A stretch of DNA of 64,000 nucleotides from Vagococcus acidifermentans (GTDB lineage: Bacteria > Bacillota > Bacilli > Lactobacillales > Vagococcaceae): assembly GCF_003987655.1 (NCBI RefSeq), contig NZ_NGKC01000007.1:89080-153079 (forward strand), given 5' to 3'. This document shows positions 62,213-64,000 of the stretch, in pieces. Under the pieces are notes generated by a model. It saw nothing but the letters and a program-made list of their open reading frames with translations. It was not told where the DNA came from and did not search any database. Numbering within the stretch: the first letter of the stretch is position 1; the number at the start of each line of letters is the position of its first letter. The position numbers and the translations under genes are program-made.

Positions 62213-62953
62213 TTGAACAAGCAAAAAACAATGACGTTCTCTGTTTTATTATGGGCGGCAATAATTTTACTACAAACCGCTGCAAGCATCTTACCCGCTT
62301 GGCAGATTAACATAAGCAGCTCCAACGTATTTGAACCTTGGTGGCAGCTGATTTTTTATTTACTCCTTTGCGAAATATTTCAATCGTTTGCTAAACTGAT
62401 GAATCGTAAAGGAAAATTTGTACCGTTAATTTTCTATATCATTAAAATTGCTGCCAGTTTTCTTTTGATTTATTCCATCACCAGTAAAACAACTTTTTAC
62501 TTTGCGCTTATTTTTATCGCCTATGAATTTTTTCAATTATTAAGCATTGCAAAACAATTTAAGTTTGTCGAATCAATCTCCTATACACTCTTAAACAGTT
62601 TTTTCAAGGGAATGGTGTTCAACCTGGTAATAGTAGTAGACCGTCCGTTTGTTTTTAATCTTGATTTATTCAAACCATTTGTCATTTCTACAGCACTTTT
62701 CTTAATGTTAACCTCGTTGATACAAGGTTTGTATGCTTATCAAAGAAAGAAATTTCCTTACTTGATTATGTCATTCGCTGCATTAATCATGACATATATT
62801 TTAATATTTAACCGAGTGTCTGTTTTAACACTTGTGTTATTTACAATCAGTAACTTTCTCATGCTTTATTTATTTACAAAAGTTTCCGGATTTCTAAGTA
62901 AAGAATTTTTTGCCAGTGCTTTTGTCCTAATATCACTACTCTTGTATTACTAG
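62213..62953 (+). CDS. Unknown multi-pass membrane protein
   Basis: Not recognised. About 246 residues, almost entirely hydrophobic, with seven or eight possible membrane helices and few charges; aromatic residues (Phe, Trp, Tyr) are very common. I choose TTG at 62213 (MNKQKTMTFS) because GAGG lies nine bases upstream; an ATG at 62198 precedes that site. AT content is higher than in neighbouring genes. It stands alone between metK (divergent) and the tRNA cluster (convergent), with its own promoter and terminator. No motif points to transport or enzyme function. Confidence 0.75.
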   Translation: MNKQKTMTFSVLLWAAIILLQTAASILPAWQINISSSNVFEPWWQLIFYLLLCEIFQSFAKLMNRKGKFVPLIFYIIKIAASFLLIYSITSKTTFYFALIFIAYEFFQLLSIAKQFKFVESISYTLLNSFFKGMVFNLVIVVDRPFVFNLDLFKPFVISTALFLMLTSLIQGLYAYQRKKFPYLIMSFAALIMTYILIFNRVSVLTLVLFTISNFLMLYLFTKVSGFLSKEFFASAFVLISLLLYY

Positions 62954-63002
62954 ATTATCTTGACAGCATGATTAGTGGGGCCAGCTAAGACATCTCAAAA
63001 AC

Positions 63003-63053
63003 AAAAGAAGAGGACACCAAAATCAATAAAAAATTTTGGTGTCCTCTTTTGTT
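63003..63053. terminator. Bidirectional terminator before the tRNA cluster
   Basis: 16-base perfect stem (63008-63023, 63033-63048), nine-base loop, T-rich on both outer sides. It closes both the membrane protein gene and the leftward rrn-tRNA operon. Confidence 0.88.
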
Positions 63054-63145
63054 CTTAACAAATGGTTAGGCAGAACTGATTTGTAATAAAAATAAAATTG
63101 GTGAAAAATCACTTCTTCGCCAATTGTCTTATCAACACTATAAAA

Positions 63146-63219
63146 TCGGGAAGACAGGATTCGAACCTGCGACCCCTTGGTCCCAAACCAAGTGCTCTAC
63201 CAAGCTGAGCTACTTCCCG
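63146..63219 (-). tRNA. tRNA-Pro (TGG)
   Basis: Cloverleaf on the minus strand, acceptor CGGGAAG/CTTCCCG, TTCGAATC T-loop, anticodon TGG in CTTGGTTTGGGACCAAG. CCA is not encoded. Last tRNA of the operon. Confidence 0.95.
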
Positions 63220-63231
63220 TATATGCTGCTA

Positions 63232-63305
63232 CGCGCCCAAGAGGAGTCGAACCCCTAACCTTCTGATCCGTAGTCAGACACTCTATCCAATTGAGCTATG
63301 GGCGC
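63232..63305 (-). tRNA. tRNA-Arg (ACG)
   Basis: Acceptor GCGCCCA/TGGGCGC; anticodon ACG in CTGACTACGGATCAG, whose A34 is expected to be edited to inosine. CCA not encoded. Confidence 0.95.
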
Positions 63306-63316
63306 TGTTTAGAAAA

Positions 63317-63402
63317 TGCCGAGGACCGGAATCGAACCGGTACGGTAATTACTTACCGCAGGATTTTAAGTCCTGTGCGTCTGCCAGTTCCGCCACCCCG
63401 GC
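63317..63402 (-). tRNA. tRNA-Leu (TAA)
   Basis: 86 bases with the long variable arm (GGTAAGTAATTACC) of leucine tRNAs; anticodon TAA within CAGGACTTAAAATCCTG. Confidence 0.95.
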
Positions 63403-63436
63403 TGGTTGTTTAGGTCCATGCGTTGGCATTCTTATA

Positions 63437-63508
63437 AGCGGAAGACGGGGTTCGAACCCGCGACCCCCACCTTGGCAAGGTGGTGTTCTACCACTGAACT
63501 ACTTCCGC
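63437..63508 (-). tRNA. tRNA-Gly (GCC)
   Basis: Acceptor GCGGAAG/CTTCCGC, discriminator T, anticodon GCC in CCACCTTGCCAAGGTGG. Confidence 0.95.
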
Positions 63509-63515
63509 ATTGTGA

Positions 63516-63588
63516 TGCCGGCTAAAGGACTTGAACCCTCGACCCTCTGATTACAAATCAGATGCTCTACCAACTGAGCTAAGCCGGC
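63516..63588 (-). tRNA. tRNA-Thr (TGT)
   Basis: Acceptor GCCGGCT/AGCCGGC, discriminator A, anticodon TGT in CTGATTTGTAATCAG. Confidence 0.95.
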
Positions 63589-63607
63589 GCTTATTCTTTT
63601 TTAGCGA

Positions 63608-63689
63608 TGCGGGTGAAGGGACTTGAACCCCCACGCCGTTAAGCGCTAGATCCTAAATCTAGTGCGTCTGCCAATTCCGCCACACCCGC
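63608..63689 (-). tRNA. tRNA-Leu (TAG)
   Basis: 82 bases, acceptor GCGGGTG/CACCCGC, long variable arm, anticodon TAG in CTAGATTTAGGATCTAG. Confidence 0.95.
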
Positions 63690-63707
63690 ATATTAAAATA
63701 AGGCAAA

Positions 63708-63780
63708 TGACCCGTACTGGGCTCGAACCAGTGACCCTCTGATTAAAAGTCAGATGCTCTACCAACTGAGCTAACGAGTC
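63708..63780 (-). tRNA. tRNA-Lys (TTT)
   Basis: Acceptor GACTCGT/ACGGGTC, anticodon TTT in CTGACTTTTAATCAG. A likely substrate of the MnmL-MnmM wobble modification encoded at 59250-60793. Confidence 0.95.
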
Positions 63781-63783
63781 ATA

Positions 63784-63856
63784 TGGAGGTTAACGGGATC
63801 GAACCGCTGACCCCCTGCTTGTAAGGCAGGTGCTCTCCCAGCTGAGCTAAACCTCC
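63784..63856 (-). tRNA. tRNA-Val (TAC)
   Basis: Acceptor GGAGGTT/AACCTCC, anticodon TAC in CCTGCCTTACAAGCAGG. First tRNA behind the 5S gene. Confidence 0.95.
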
Positions 63857-63870
63857 AATAAACACAAAAG

Positions 63871-63986
63871 CGCGGCAGCGTCCTACTCTCACAAAGGGAA
63901 ACCCTTCACTACCCTCGGCGCTAAGAAGCTTAACTGCTGTGTTCGGCATGGTTACAGGTGTATCCTTCCTGCCATCGCCACCACAC
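63871..63986 (-). rRNA. rrf: 5S ribosomal RNA
   Basis: About 116 bases on the minus strand. The conserved loop C segment CCATGCCGAACACAG, the AGCGCCGAGGGTAGT region and the closing helix GTGTGGTGGC/GCTGCCGCGC (10 pairs with G-U) identify it. Ends are set by the helix and may be off by a few bases. The rRNA operon continues beyond the window. Confidence 0.95.
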
Positions 63987-64000
63987 TTTGTGTCTGTCTT

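Noticed and set aside
62954..63145. Integration site (att) beside the tRNA cluster
   Set aside because: No direct repeat of a tRNA 3' end, no integrase and no mobile gene; the region holds only a bidirectional terminator.

Overview
The window reads as chromosomal core DNA of a low-to-mid GC Gram-positive of the order Lactobacillales (Carnobacteriaceae/Enterococcaceae-like; Trichococcus is one guess from the mid-40s GC impression, not proven). The main pointers are an SMK-box (SAM-III) riboswitch in front of metK, a leucine T-box in front of leuS, an oppDFBCA oligopeptide operon, argR divergent from argS, the prpC-prkC (PASTA kinase) pair, a class A sortase, FakA/Asp23, and the tRNA order Val-Lys-Leu-Thr-Gly-Leu-Arg-Pro behind 5S rRNA. 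Many genes start with TTG or GTG behind strong AGGAGG-type ribosome binding sites.

Layout. 1-6000 (minus): the first codons of rnc, then oppDFBCA. 6295-24476 (mostly minus): the classic Firmicutes block yicC-gmk-rpoZ / priA-def-fmt-rsmB-prpC-prkC-rsgA-rpe-thiN / rpmB (plus) / asp23-fakA-recG-plsX-acpP. Compared with the Bacillus subtilis order it lacks coaBC (between rpoZ and priA) and fapR-fabD-fabG (around plsX), and oppDFBCA sits between acpP and rnc. 24495-32365: a PC4-like YdbC protein behind a patatin lipase with an extra N-terminal domain, an unknown small protein, acpS, cshA, murF, ddl and an unknown 259-residue protein. 32541-38673: sortase, then yhaO-yhaN-yhaM and yheA. 38743-50792: class A penicillin-binding protein, RluD-type synthase, phosphoglucomutase/argR, argS, pepV, nnrD, RsuA-type synthase, MurJ/YtgP flippase. 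50877-56491: leuS with its T-box and a seven-LysM glucosaminidase. 56777-62953: a DUF1700/DUF4097 envelope pair, PAP2 phosphatase, mnmL-mnmM tRNA modification genes, metK and an unknown membrane protein. 63146-63986: eight tRNAs and the 5S gene of an rrn operon running leftward.

Functionally the window is dominated by translation (rRNA/tRNA genes, leuS, argS, fmt, def, rsmB, rsgA, pseudouridine synthases, MnmL/M), envelope growth (murF, ddl, PBP, flippase, autolysin, sortase, PASTA kinase) and lipid synthesis (plsX, acpP, acpS, fakA). Nearly every gene is ordinary housekeeping. The least explained parts are the patatin fusion with its YdbC partner, the sortase start region with no usual start codon behind the ribosome binding site, the relocated opp operon, and three orphan proteins (26600-26992, 31586-32365, 62213-62953). 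I see no CRISPR array, prophage, IS element or obvious defence system.
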